7,591 nt of DNA from an uncultured Limnohabitans sp. (GTDB lineage: Bacteria > Pseudomonadota > Gammaproteobacteria > Burkholderiales > Burkholderiaceae_C): contig NZ_CALBEX010000586.1 in assembly GCF_937889215.1 (NCBI RefSeq), positions 1 through 7,591 of the forward strand, given 5' to 3'. The position numbers and the translations under genes were made by a program. The notes beneath the pieces were generated by a model. It saw only the letters and a program-made list of their open reading frames with translations. It ran no database searches and had not been told where the DNA came from. The number at the start of each line of letters is the position of its first letter. Within the stretch, counting starts at the first letter, position 1. Of this stretch, positions 1 through 6,252 are shown one piece after another.

Positions 1-1549
1 GGTAGTCGTCGGGCACTTTGTCGAGCTGGCCTTGCGTGACCTCGATGTAAAAGCCGTGCACCTTGTTGAACTGCACGCGCAGGTTAGCAATGCCGGTGCG
101 CTCTTTTTCGCGGGTTTCCAGGTCCAGTAAAAACGCATCGCAGTTGGTCTGGATGGCGCGCAGCTCGTCCAGCTCGGCGTCCAGGCCGTCGGCGATGATG
201 CCGCCGTCGCGCACCAGCGCAGCAGGCTCTTCGAGCAGCGCCATGTGCAGCAGTTCGGCGCAATGTGTGGGGGGTGTGAGCCAGCGGGCCATGCCCGACA
301 ACAGCGAACCGGTCTCGGGCTGCAGGGCCTGCAGTTGCACAGAAAGCGCAGCCGCACGCGCCAGTGCATGGCGCAGCGCCACCAGCTCACGCGGGCGCAC
401 CTGGCGCAGCGCGGTGCGGGCGGTGATGCGCTCCACGTCACTTGCACCTTTGAGTTGTTCGCGCAAGTTGCTCCAAGCCCCGGCACCACTGTCGCCGCGC
501 AACACGGCCTGGGCTTGCAGGCGTTGCTGTGCCACTTGCCGGTCTCGTGGTGGGCTGAGCAGCCAGCTTTTGAGCAAGCGGCTGCCCATGCCGGTCATGC
601 AGGTGTCGAGCAGCGCAAACAGCGTGGGTGAATCCGAAGCGCTTTCGCCCCGCAGGGTTTGTGTCAGCTCCAGGTTGCGGCGGGTGCTGGCGGGCAAGTC
701 AATCAGCGCGTCCGAGCGCTGCACCTGCACGCGCTGCACATGCGGCAGGCTGCGGCCTTGGGTGTGTTCGGCATAGGTCAGCAGGGCAGCGGCGGCGGCG
801 TGCGCGTCGGCCAGCGTGTCGGCGCTCCAAGCGGCGAGCGACGCTGCTTGCAGTTGTTCGAGCAGCTTGCGCTGGCCCAGGCCTGCGTCAAACTGAAAAT
901 CGGGCCTCATGGCGAATGACCAGCTGCCTCGGCCTGCGGTTTTGAGGCCGCGCAGTTTTTGCTCAAAGGTGGGTGTCATGCCCGCGCTCGCCAGCAGTTC
1001 GCTGGGTGCGATGCGGTCGATCCAGTCGGCCAATTCATCTTGCGCGCATTCGGCCAAGTGCACCACGCCTTGCGTGACGCTCAGCCACGCCAAGCCGCAG
1101 CGGTTTTTGCCCGCTTGGTGCACGGCCAGCAAGATGGCTTCACTTTTGTCGGACAGCAGCTCGGTGTCGGTCAGGGTGCCAGGGGTGACCACACGCACCA
1201 CTTTGCGCTCGACCGGGCCTTTGGCGGTGGCCACATCGCCTACTTGCTCGCAAATCGCCACAGACTCGCCCAATTTGATCAAGCGGGCGAGGTAGGTTTC
1301 CAGCGAATGAAAAGGCACGCCGGCCATCATCACAGGTTGCCCTGCCGATTGGCCCCGGCGGGTCAAGGTGATGTCGAGCAAGCTGGCAGCTTTTTCGGCG
1401 TCGCCAAAGAACAACTCATAAAAGTCACCCATGCGGTAGAACACCAGCGTGTCCGGAAACGCGGCCTTGATGCCCAAGTATTGGGCCATCATGGGCGTGT
1501 GGCCAGCGTGGTCAGCCGGGCTGGGTGCAGGGGACATGTCTTTTGGCAT
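1..1549 (-). CDS. mutS: DNA mismatch repair protein MutS (3' part missing)
   Basis: MutS recognises mispaired or unpaired bases in DNA and, with MutL, starts methyl-independent or methyl-directed mismatch repair. About 516 residues are visible and the frame is open to the left edge. The N-terminal mismatch-binding domain carries the GDFYELF motif (F43, E45 from this start), in which the Phe stacks on the mismatch and the Glu contacts it. The connector and lever/core domains follow, including the region around [19 protein letters not shown]. The last visible part is the clamp domain, with [12 protein letters not shown]. The C-terminal ATPase (Walker A/B) lies outside the window. No frameshift or stop interrupts the visible part. 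The start is uncertain: ATG 1549, ATG 1537 and GTG 1582 are all in frame and none has a good Shine-Dalgarno site. A possible -10 (TAAAAT, minus strand, 1618-1613) would allow all three. Identity is very secure. Confidence 0.97.
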   Translation of the reverse strand, partial: MPKDMSPAPSPADHAGHTPMMAQYLGIKAAFPDTLVFYRMGDFYELFFGDAEKAASLLDITLTRRGQSAGQPVMMAGVPFHSLETYLARLIKLGESVAICEQVGDVATAKGPVERKVVRVVTPGTLTDTELLSDKSEAILLAVHQAGKNRCGLAWLSVTQGVVHLAECAQDELADWIDRIAPSELLASAGMTPTFEQKLRGLKTAGRGSWSFAMRPDFQFDAGLGQRKLLEQLQAASLAAWSADTLADAHAAAAALLTYAEHTQGRSLPHVQRVQVQRSDALIDLPASTRRNLELTQTLRGESASDSPTLFALLDTCMTGMGSRLLKSWLLSPPRDRQVAQQRLQAQAVLRGDSGAGAWSNLREQLKGASDVERITARTALRQVRPRELVALRHALARAAALSVQLQALQPETGSLLSGMARWLTPPTHCAELLHMALLEEPAALVRDGGIIADGLDAELDELRAIQTNCDAFLLDLETREKERTGIANLRVQFNKVHGFYIEVTQGQLDKVPDDY

Positions 1550-1582
1550 CAAGGACTTGGCCGACTCGGGAAGGGCAGTCAC

Positions 1583-1676
1583 CGGGTCAGGGGATTGAAG
1601 GGGCAAACGCTGATTTTATTCGGCTTAGGCCGCTAACATGGCGGCTTTTGACGGCATTGATGAAAGTGGGCGACCG
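1583..1676. promoter_or_regulatory. Divergent mutS / rhodanese control region
   Basis: This short gap separates the divergent mutS and rhodanese genes. On the minus strand TAAAAT (1618-1613) is a good -10 match for mutS, with no convincing -35. On the plus strand TAACAT (1634-1639) sits 17 nt after TGATTT (1611-1616), a weak -10/-35 pair for the rhodanese gene. Transcription from that pair would begin near 1646, downstream of the ATG at 1638, which favours the ATG at 1677 for the rhodanese. GC-rich inverted repeats (CGGC/GCCG at 1621-1632; GCCGC/GCGGC at 1629-1645) overlap the putative promoters. The promoter calls are pattern matches only. Confidence 0.3.
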
Positions 1677-2024
1677 ATGGATTTTCTGAACAATTACTGG
1701 CCGTTGTTGGCCTTGGCGCTTTGGTTTGGCTACAAATGGTGGAACGCCCGTCGGGTGGTGGCCCTGTTGCCCGCCTTGAAGCAGCAAGGCGCGACCTTGT
1801 TGGATGTGCGCTCGGCGGCTGAGTTTGCCCGAGCCAGTGCGCCAGGCACGGTCAATATTCCCCTGCAAGAATTGGCGGCTCGGCTTGTGGAAATCCCCCG
1901 CAATGCCCCAGTGGTGGTGGGTTGTGCCAGCGGCACCCGCAGTGGCATGGCCAAGATGCTGCTCAAGAAAAAAGGCTTTGCCCCGGTGCACAACATCGGT
2001 GGCTGGTCCAACTTTATGAAGTGA
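1677..2024 (+). CDS. Membrane-anchored rhodanese-domain protein
   Basis: This is a small single-domain rhodanese (sulfurtransferase fold), 115 residues from the ATG at 1677. The N-terminus has one hydrophobic segment (NYWPLLALALWFGYKWW, about residues 6-22) followed by Arg residues, so it is probably anchored in the inner membrane with the rhodanese domain on the cytoplasmic side. The domain shows LLDVRSAAEFARASAPGTVNIP, the usual N-terminal rhodanese signature, and the active-site loop GCASGTRSG with the presumed persulfide-forming Cys at residue 83, then HNIGGWSNF near the end. The catalytic Cys is present, so it may be active, but the substrate is unknown. An in-frame ATG at 1638 would add 13 residues without hydrophobic or domain content; I prefer 1677. 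The hemolysin-like gene starts 95 nt downstream and could be cotranscribed, although it has its own candidate promoter. Confidence 0.88.
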   Translation: MDFLNNYWPLLALALWFGYKWWNARRVVALLPALKQQGATLLDVRSAAEFARASAPGTVNIPLQELAARLVEIPRNAPVVVGCASGTRSGMAKMLLKKKGFAPVHNIGGWSNFMK

Positions 2025-2072
2025 ACTTGCCTTGTCTGGCGCAAGGATTTTGGGGTGAGCCATTGCATTTAC

Positions 2073-2083
2073 TTACAATGTAA
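2073..2083. promoter_or_regulatory. TTACA-A-TGTAA palindrome, possible operator/-10 region
   Basis: A perfect 5-bp inverted repeat around one central base lies 37 nt before the hemolysin-like gene, in an AT-rich patch (2061-2084) that stands out from GC-rich surroundings. TACAAT inside it (2074-2079) fits a sigma70 -10 hexamer. The best upstream -35 candidate (TTGGGG, 2050-2055, 18-nt spacer) is weak. It may be a promoter, a regulator-binding site, or both. No regulator can be named from the sequence. Confidence 0.35.
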
Positions 2084-2098
2084 TCCTCTTCACTCTCA

Positions 2099-2114
2099 GG
2101 GCTCAGGCGAGCCC
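2099..2114 (+). promoter_or_regulatory. Hairpin directly before the hemolysin-like start codon
   Basis: GGGCTC (2099-2104) and GAGCCC (2109-2114) form a perfect 6-bp, GC-rich stem with the four-base loop AGGC. Only five bases separate the stem from the ATG at 2120. The only Shine-Dalgarno-like bases (AGG, 2105-2107) are in the loop. It has no T-run, so it does not look like a terminator. A folded leader here would be expected to reduce ribosome access, but that role is inferred. Confidence 0.4.
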
Positions 2115-2119
2115 GTTGT

Positions 2120-3457
2120 ATGGAAATAGCGATACTTTTTGCCCTCATCTGCCTGAACGGGGTGTTTGCCATGTCCGAGATTGCCTTGGTCACGGCCCGA
2201 AAAGCCCGGCTTCAGAAGCTCATCGATGAGGGCGACAGCGGCGCGGCGGCGGCTGTCAAACTGGGGGAAGACCCCACGCGGTTTTTGTCCACCATCCAGA
2301 TCGGCATCACCTCCATCGGTGTCTTGAACGGTATCGTGGGTGAGGCGGCTTTGGCCGCGCCGCTGGCCTTGTGGCTGGTGTCGTTGGGCGCTGCACAAGC
2401 TTATGCCAGCTTTGCGGCCACCGGCATTGTGGTGTTGACCATCACTTATTTCTCCATCGTGGTGGGCGAGTTGGTGCCCAAACGCATTGGCCAGTCTTAT
2501 CCCGAAACCTTTGCCCGCTTGGTGGCCCGGCCCATCAACTTTTTGGCGCTGGCCACCAAGCCTTTCGTGATTTTGTTGTCGGCTTCGACCCGCGCTTTGC
2601 TGCGGCTGATGGGCGTGAAGGAAACCAAGGGCACGCCCGTGACAGAAGAAGAAATCCACGCCATGCTGGTGGAAGGCACTTCTGCTGGTGTGATCGAGTC
2701 GCATGAGCACACCATGGTGCGCAATGTGTTCCGGCTGGACGACCGCCAAATCGGCTCGCTCATGGTGCCACGCGCCGACATCGTCTGCCTGGATGTGGAC
2801 GATGCGTTTGAAGAGAACCTGCAGCGCATCGAGGATTCGGACCACGCCCGCTTTCCGGTGGTGCAAAACGGCATCGAGAACATTCTGGGCGTGATCAATG
2901 CTCGCCAGTGGCTGGCGCGTGCGCTGAAAGACCCGACCCAACTGCAGTCGCTGCGTGATCAGGCGCTGCAAAGCCCTTTGTACGTGCCTGAGACCATCAC
3001 CGGCATGGAGCTGTTGGACAACTTCAGGTTGTCCGATGTGCACATGGCGTTTGTCATCGACGAGTACGGCGAGGTGCAAGGCATCATCACGCTGCAAGAC
3101 TTGATCGAGGCGATCACGGGCGAGTTCCAACCGCGTGACCCCGAAACCTCTTGGGCCGTGCAGCGCGACGACGGCAGCTGGCTGCTCGATGGCCACATTC
3201 CGGTGCCCGAGCTGAAAGACCGCCTGGGCCTGGAAGAGGTGCCCGAAGAAGAGCGGGGCCGTTACCACACCCTGAGCGGCATGATCATGCTGCTGACGGG
3301 CGCTTTGCCCAAGGTGGCCGATGCGGTGGAGTGGGAAGGCTGGAAGCTGGAGATCGTGGACATGGATGGCCGCGCCATCGACAAGGTGCTGGCCGTGCGC
3401 TTGCCACCCGTCGAGCCGGAGGTCGAGACCGATAGCGCGCAAGTGGCAGGCAACTGA
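2120..3457 (+). CDS. Hemolysin C / PaeA-like membrane transporter (DUF21-CBS-CorC_HlyC)
   Basis: This 445-residue inner-membrane protein belongs to the CNNM/DUF21 family, often annotated as a hemolysin or CorC/HlyC family transporter. Residues about 1-165 form the DUF21 membrane domain, with hydrophobic segments near 1-23, 56-88, 98-120 and 136-165 and the family motif GELVPKRIG at 116-124. Two CBS motifs follow: one begins at LMVPRADI (214-221), the other contains FVIDEYGEVQGIITLQDLIEAI (311-332). A C-terminal CorC_HlyC domain spans about 345-430 (SWLLDGHIPV, GRYHTLSGMIM). The architecture and length match E. coli YtfL (PaeA), proposed to export cadaverine/putrescine; other family members handle Mg2+ or Co2+. 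The substrate cannot be read from sequence, and a true hemolysin role is unlikely. The ATG at 2120 opens directly into the first membrane segment. The gene ends 15 nt before a strong terminator. Confidence 0.92.
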   Translation: MEIAILFALICLNGVFAMSEIALVTARKARLQKLIDEGDSGAAAAVKLGEDPTRFLSTIQIGITSIGVLNGIVGEAALAAPLALWLVSLGAAQAYASFAATGIVVLTITYFSIVVGELVPKRIGQSYPETFARLVARPINFLALATKPFVILLSASTRALLRLMGVKETKGTPVTEEEIHAMLVEGTSAGVIESHEHTMVRNVFRLDDRQIGSLMVPRADIVCLDVDDAFEENLQRIEDSDHARFPVVQNGIENILGVINARQWLARALKDPTQLQSLRDQALQSPLYVPETITGMELLDNFRLSDVHMAFVIDEYGEVQGIITLQDLIEAITGEFQPRDPETSWAVQRDDGSWLLDGHIPVPELKDRLGLEEVPEEERGRYHTLSGMIMLLTGALPKVADAVEWEGWKLEIVDMDGRAIDKVLAVRLPPVEPEVETDSAQVAGN

Positions 3458-3472
3458 TCTGCCCAAGGCAAC

Positions 3473-3501
3473 AAAAAAAGCACCCGAGGGTGCTTTTTTT
3501 T
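3473..3501. terminator. Bidirectional intrinsic terminator between hemolysin-like gene and suhB
   Basis: Seven A residues (3473-3479) are followed by GCACC-CGAG-GGTGC (3480-3484/3485-3488/3489-3493) and eight T residues (3494-3501). The GC stem with a CGAG tetraloop has a T-run on both strands, so it can stop transcription from the left gene (end 3457) and from suhB (end 3522). The A and T runs can extend the stem. It is the clearest terminator in the window. Confidence 0.9.
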
Positions 3502-3521
3502 GGTAAGGGGCTGAAGCAAGC

Positions 3522-4490
3522 TTAAAAGGGCGCGTCCTTGCGCTCAATTTCGGCGTCGCTGGTGCTGTCGTCGGTGCTGGCTGGGGCTGCATCGGCTTCG
3601 GCGTCCGGGTTGTGTGCATCGGCTGTGTGCTCGCGGCTCAGGGCGTCAACGGCGGTACGGACGTTGGCTTTGTCGCCCGCGCTGGCAAATTTGCTGTACT
3701 TGCCCAAGATGCTGACCAGCTGGCCATAAATGCGGGGCGCACCGGCCAGGCATTCTTTTTGTTCCAGAAAGTCGGCTTCGCCAGTGAAGTTGCCGATCAG
3801 GCCACCGGCTTCGGTGACCAGGAGGGAGCCCGCAGCCACATCCCAGGGCGACAGACCGGTTTCAAAGAAACCATCGGTGAAACCTGCGGCCACGTAGGCC
3901 AGGTCCAGAGCGGCAGAGCCGGGTCGGCGCAAGCCGGCGGTGCGCTGCATCACGTCGCCCATCATGCGCAGGTACTGGTTGAAGTTGTCGCCCTTGCGGA
4001 ATGGGAAACCGGTGGAGATGATGCATTCCTGCAAGCGGATGCGCTTGCTCACGCGCAGGCGGCGGTCGTTCATGAACGCGCCACGGCCTTTGGTGGCGGT
4101 GAACAGGTCGTTGCGGGTGGGGTCGTAAATGACCGCTTGTTCGATCTTGCCGCGCACTTGCAGGGCAATGCTCACGCAATAAACAGGGAAGCCGTGGATG
4201 AAGTTGGTCGTGCCGTCCAGGGGGTCGATGATCCAGATGTGGTCAGCGATGGGGCTGCCGAATTCGCGGCCCGACTCTTCGGCCAGGATGCCGTGGTCAG
4301 GGTAGGCGGTCAGCAAGGTTTCAATGATGATTTTTTCGCTGGCGTGGTCGACTTCGGTCACAAAGTCGTTGACCTGCTTTTGCGAGATGCGAACCGCCTC
4401 AACGTCGAGCGCGGCGCGGTTGATGATGGCGCCAGCGGCGCGTGCAGCCTTGATGGCCACGTTGAGCATGGGGTGGAGATTGGACGACAT
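3522..4490 (-). CDS. suhB: Inositol-1-monophosphatase family protein SuhB
   Basis: SuhB belongs to the Mg2+-dependent inositol monophosphatase family. In E. coli it also acts with NusA in the rRNA antitermination complex. From the ATG at 4490 the protein has 322 residues. Visible motifs are TEVDHASE (45-52), the metal-binding LAEESG (E71, E72), [10 protein letters not shown] (D89, D92) and [17 protein letters not shown] with the third metal ligand D217. All catalytic acidic residues are therefore present. The common family length is about 265-270 residues. Here roughly 50 extra C-terminal residues follow KYSKF, and the last 36 are strongly acidic (11 Asp/Glu) and Ala-rich, so probably disordered. 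The start [20 protein letters not shown] matches betaproteobacterial SuhB; an in-frame ATG at 4523 would add 11 residues with no family support. The gene is divergent from trmJ and converges on the terminator at 3473-3501. Confidence 0.95.
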   Translation of the reverse strand: MSSNLHPMLNVAIKAARAAGAIINRAALDVEAVRISQKQVNDFVTEVDHASEKIIIETLLTAYPDHGILAEESGREFGSPIADHIWIIDPLDGTTNFIHGFPVYCVSIALQVRGKIEQAVIYDPTRNDLFTATKGRGAFMNDRRLRVSKRIRLQECIISTGFPFRKGDNFNQYLRMMGDVMQRTAGLRRPGSAALDLAYVAAGFTDGFFETGLSPWDVAAGSLLVTEAGGLIGNFTGEADFLEQKECLAGAPRIYGQLVSILGKYSKFASAGDKANVRTAVDALSREHTADAHNPDAEADAAPASTDDSTSDAEIERKDAPF

Positions 4491-4639
4491 AAATTGTGTG
4501 AAGAACTGGACTGGCCCACGCACGATCGCGGCGGCGAAGGGCGCATTTTCTCATGAAAAGCGGGGTTGGCCGTCATTTTGGCGTCATGCAGCGCCGATGT
4601 GGTCGCGGCGTGCTTGGCCTCAGCGTGGACAATCGGGGC

Positions 4640-5371
4640 ATGCAAACGCGATTCATCTTGATAGAAACCAGCCATGCGGGGAACGTGGGCGCTGCCGCCC
4701 GGGCCTTGAAAGTCATGGGTTTTGATGACCTGGTGCTGGTGGCACCGCGTTGGCCCAATGTGTTGCGCAAGGAAGAAACCATCCAGCGTGCCAGTGGGGC
4801 CAACGATGTGCTGGCCAAAGCCCGTGTGGTTGAAACGCTGGACGAGGCTTTGGATGGCGTGACGCACTTGTGCGCCACGGCCATGACGCCACGCGACTTT
4901 GGCCCGCCCACCCGCTCGCCGCGTGAACACTTTGCCGAGCTGACCCGCCCCGGTGCGCCCGAGCAGTGCGTGGCCTTCTTGTTCGGCTCGGAGCGCTTTG
5001 GCATGAAAAACGAGGATGTTTACCGCTGCCATGTGGCGCTGTCGATCCCGACCAATCCGCAGTTTGGCTCGCTCAATCTGGGCTCGGCCATTCAGGTGGT
5101 GGCTTACGACTGGCGCGTGGCGCTGGGCGGGTTCCCTGTGCAGGACGCCGTGCCGCCCGCTGACAAGGCCGATGCGCAGCAGGTGGCGGGCATGCTGGGC
5201 CACTGGGAGCAGGCGCTGACCGACATCGGCTTTCTGGACCCGGCCGCGCCCAAAAAGCTGATGCCGCGCCTGAACCAGTTGTTCAACCGCGCCGACTTGA
5301 GCCCGGAAGAAATCCACATCCTTCGCGGGGTCGCCAAGGCCATGATCCAGACCGCCAGCGGCAAGCGATAG
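4640..5371 (+). CDS. trmJ: tRNA (cytidine/uridine-32-2'-O-)-methyltransferase TrmJ
   Basis: TrmJ is a SPOUT-class, S-adenosylmethionine-dependent enzyme that 2'-O-methylates position 32 in the tRNA anticodon loop. The 243-residue product is close to E. coli TrmJ (246). It shows the N-terminal motif [20 protein letters not shown] (9-28, with N14 and R21), then [16 protein letters not shown] (112-127) and [24 protein letters not shown] (136-159), which form the knotted cofactor site. The C-terminal [16 protein letters not shown] (216-231) is also a family hallmark. The ATG at 4640 ([12 protein letters not shown]) aligns with the family start and has only GGGG (4635-4638) just upstream. In-frame ATGs at 4553 and 4586 would add unrelated residues and are not used. 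The gene lies 149 nt from divergent suhB and its stop is 11 nt before cysE, suggesting a trmJ-cysE unit. Confidence 0.94.
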   Translation: MQTRFILIETSHAGNVGAAARALKVMGFDDLVLVAPRWPNVLRKEETIQRASGANDVLAKARVVETLDEALDGVTHLCATAMTPRDFGPPTRSPREHFAELTRPGAPEQCVAFLFGSERFGMKNEDVYRCHVALSIPTNPQFGSLNLGSAIQVVAYDWRVALGGFPVQDAVPPADKADAQQVAGMLGHWEQALTDIGFLDPAAPKKLMPRLNQLFNRADLSPEEIHILRGVAKAMIQTASGKR

Positions 5372-5374
5372 AAT
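5369..5374 (+). promoter_or_regulatory. Candidate -10 box for cysE overlapping the trmJ stop codon
   Basis: TAGAAT, one base from TATAAT, begins at the TAG stop of trmJ and lies 8 nt before the cysE ATG. If used, transcription would begin at or within a base or two of the start codon, giving a leaderless or nearly leaderless cysE mRNA. No good -35 is seen 16-18 nt upstream. No Shine-Dalgarno sequence precedes the ATG, which is compatible with this idea but also with translation from the trmJ transcript. Pattern match only. Confidence 0.3.
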
Positions 5375-5382
5375 TGGTGCTT

Positions 5383-6150
5383 ATGTTTTCACGCCTTCGC
5401 TCCGACATCCAGTGCATTCTTGACAGGGACCCCGCAGCCCGCACCGCTTGGGAGGTGCTGACCTGTTATCCGGGCCTGCATGCCTTGGTGTTGCACCGGC
5501 GGGCGCACTGGTGCTGGAACCATGGCTTCAAGTGGCTGGGGCGCTTCATCTCGCATGTGTCGCGCTGGCTCACGGGCATCGAAATCCATCCTGGTGCTCA
5601 GATTGGCGAGCGGGTGTTTTTTGACCACGGCATGGGCATCGTGATCGGCGAGACGGCCCAAATTGGCGAGGGTTGCACCATCTACCACGGGGTCACTTTG
5701 GGCGGTACATCGCTTTACAAAGGGGCCAAGCGCCACCCCACGCTGGGCCGCGATGTGGTGATTGGCGCGGGGGCCAAAGTGCTGGGCGGTTTTGAGGTTG
5801 GCGATGGGGCCAAGGTGGGCTCGAACGCGGTGGTGACCAAGCCGGTGCCGGCTGGGGCCACGGCGGTGGGCAACCCGGCGCGCATCATCCAAGCCGAACA
5901 AGACGCCAAGCGCGAAGAAGCGGCTTCCAAAATGGGCTTCTCGGCCTACGGCGTGACGCAAAACGACGACCCGTTGAGCCAGGCTTTGCGCGGCCTGATC
6001 GACAACGCCGCAGGGCAAGAACACCAGATCGCCATGATCTGGCAGGCGATGGAGCAGCTGTGTGCCCAGCAGCAAGTGGCCATGCCCGGCGATGCCGCCA
6101 AACGCGAGACCTTCGAGGCGGACAAATTCAACGAGTTGGTGGGCAAGTAA
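5383..6150 (+). CDS. cysE: Serine O-acetyltransferase CysE
   Basis: CysE transfers acetyl from acetyl-CoA to L-serine, giving O-acetylserine, the first committed step of cysteine synthesis in the cytoplasm. The 255-residue protein starts [20 protein letters not shown], the short form lacking the long N-terminal helical region of E. coli CysE. A left-handed beta-helix of hexapeptide repeats follows from about residue 66, with [11 protein letters not shown] (65-75), [13 protein letters not shown] (79-91), [22 protein letters not shown] (101-122) and [26 protein letters not shown] (125-150). H82 in DHG and E68 in EIHP correspond to the catalytic His and its acidic partner. GNPARII (163-169) closes the helix. 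A helical tail of about 85 residues then runs to the end. Enzymes of this family are feedback-inhibited by cysteine; I cannot verify that here. The ATG at 5383 is preferred over the in-frame TTG at 5374. It probably shares a transcript with trmJ. Confidence 0.96.
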   Translation: MFSRLRSDIQCILDRDPAARTAWEVLTCYPGLHALVLHRRAHWCWNHGFKWLGRFISHVSRWLTGIEIHPGAQIGERVFFDHGMGIVIGETAQIGEGCTIYHGVTLGGTSLYKGAKRHPTLGRDVVIGAGAKVLGGFEVGDGAKVGSNAVVTKPVPAGATAVGNPARIIQAEQDAKREEAASKMGFSAYGVTQNDDPLSQALRGLIDNAAGQEHQIAMIWQAMEQLCAQQQVAMPGDAAKRETFEADKFNELVGK

Positions 6151-6174
6151 TCTCTGGCGTACCTTTGTAGGAGG

Positions 6175-6207
6175 CCACCCCGTGGGGGATGGGCGTGGCA
6201 CACGCCC
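6175..6207. terminator. Two tandem hairpins after cysE, no T-tract
   Basis: CCAC-CCC-GTGG (6175-6185) is followed by GGGCGTG-GCA-CACGCCC (6191-6207), a perfect 7-bp stem with a three-base loop. They lie between the cysE stop (6150) and the convergent dnaG stop (6253). No T-run follows on either strand, so they are not typical intrinsic terminators; they may protect 3' ends or assist Rho-dependent termination. A weaker AACCG/CGGTT pair with a 10-base loop (6228-6247) lies nearer dnaG. Confidence 0.35.
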
Positions 6208-6252
6208 TGAACAGCATCTCACGATGTAACCGTAACGCCCTGCGGTTGTGGA

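Noticed and set aside
63..1636. Several plus-strand open frames (63-776, 959-1636 and others) opposite mutS
   Set aside because: The minus strand encodes continuous, clearly recognisable MutS here; the plus-strand products are low-complexity shadows without domains.
2026..2051. Stem CCTTG/CAAGG followed by ATTTT after the rhodanese gene
   Set aside because: Only five base pairs with a seven-base loop and a very short T-run; too weak to call a terminator.
2096..3619. A 507-codon open frame on the minus strand opposite the hemolysin-like gene
   Set aside because: It is longer than the true gene, but its product is rich in His, Gln, Arg and Leu with no recognisable domain, and it crosses the terminator at 3473-3501. 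It is the usual antisense shadow of a GC-rich gene.
3612..4556. A 314-codon plus-strand open frame opposite suhB
   Set aside because: Shadow of suhB; product is Gly/Ala/Val/His-rich without family motifs.
4358..6222. Long minus-strand open frames (4358-5317 and 5389-6222) opposite trmJ and cysE
   Set aside because: Their products have no recognisable domains, whereas the plus strand carries full-length, motif-complete TrmJ and CysE.
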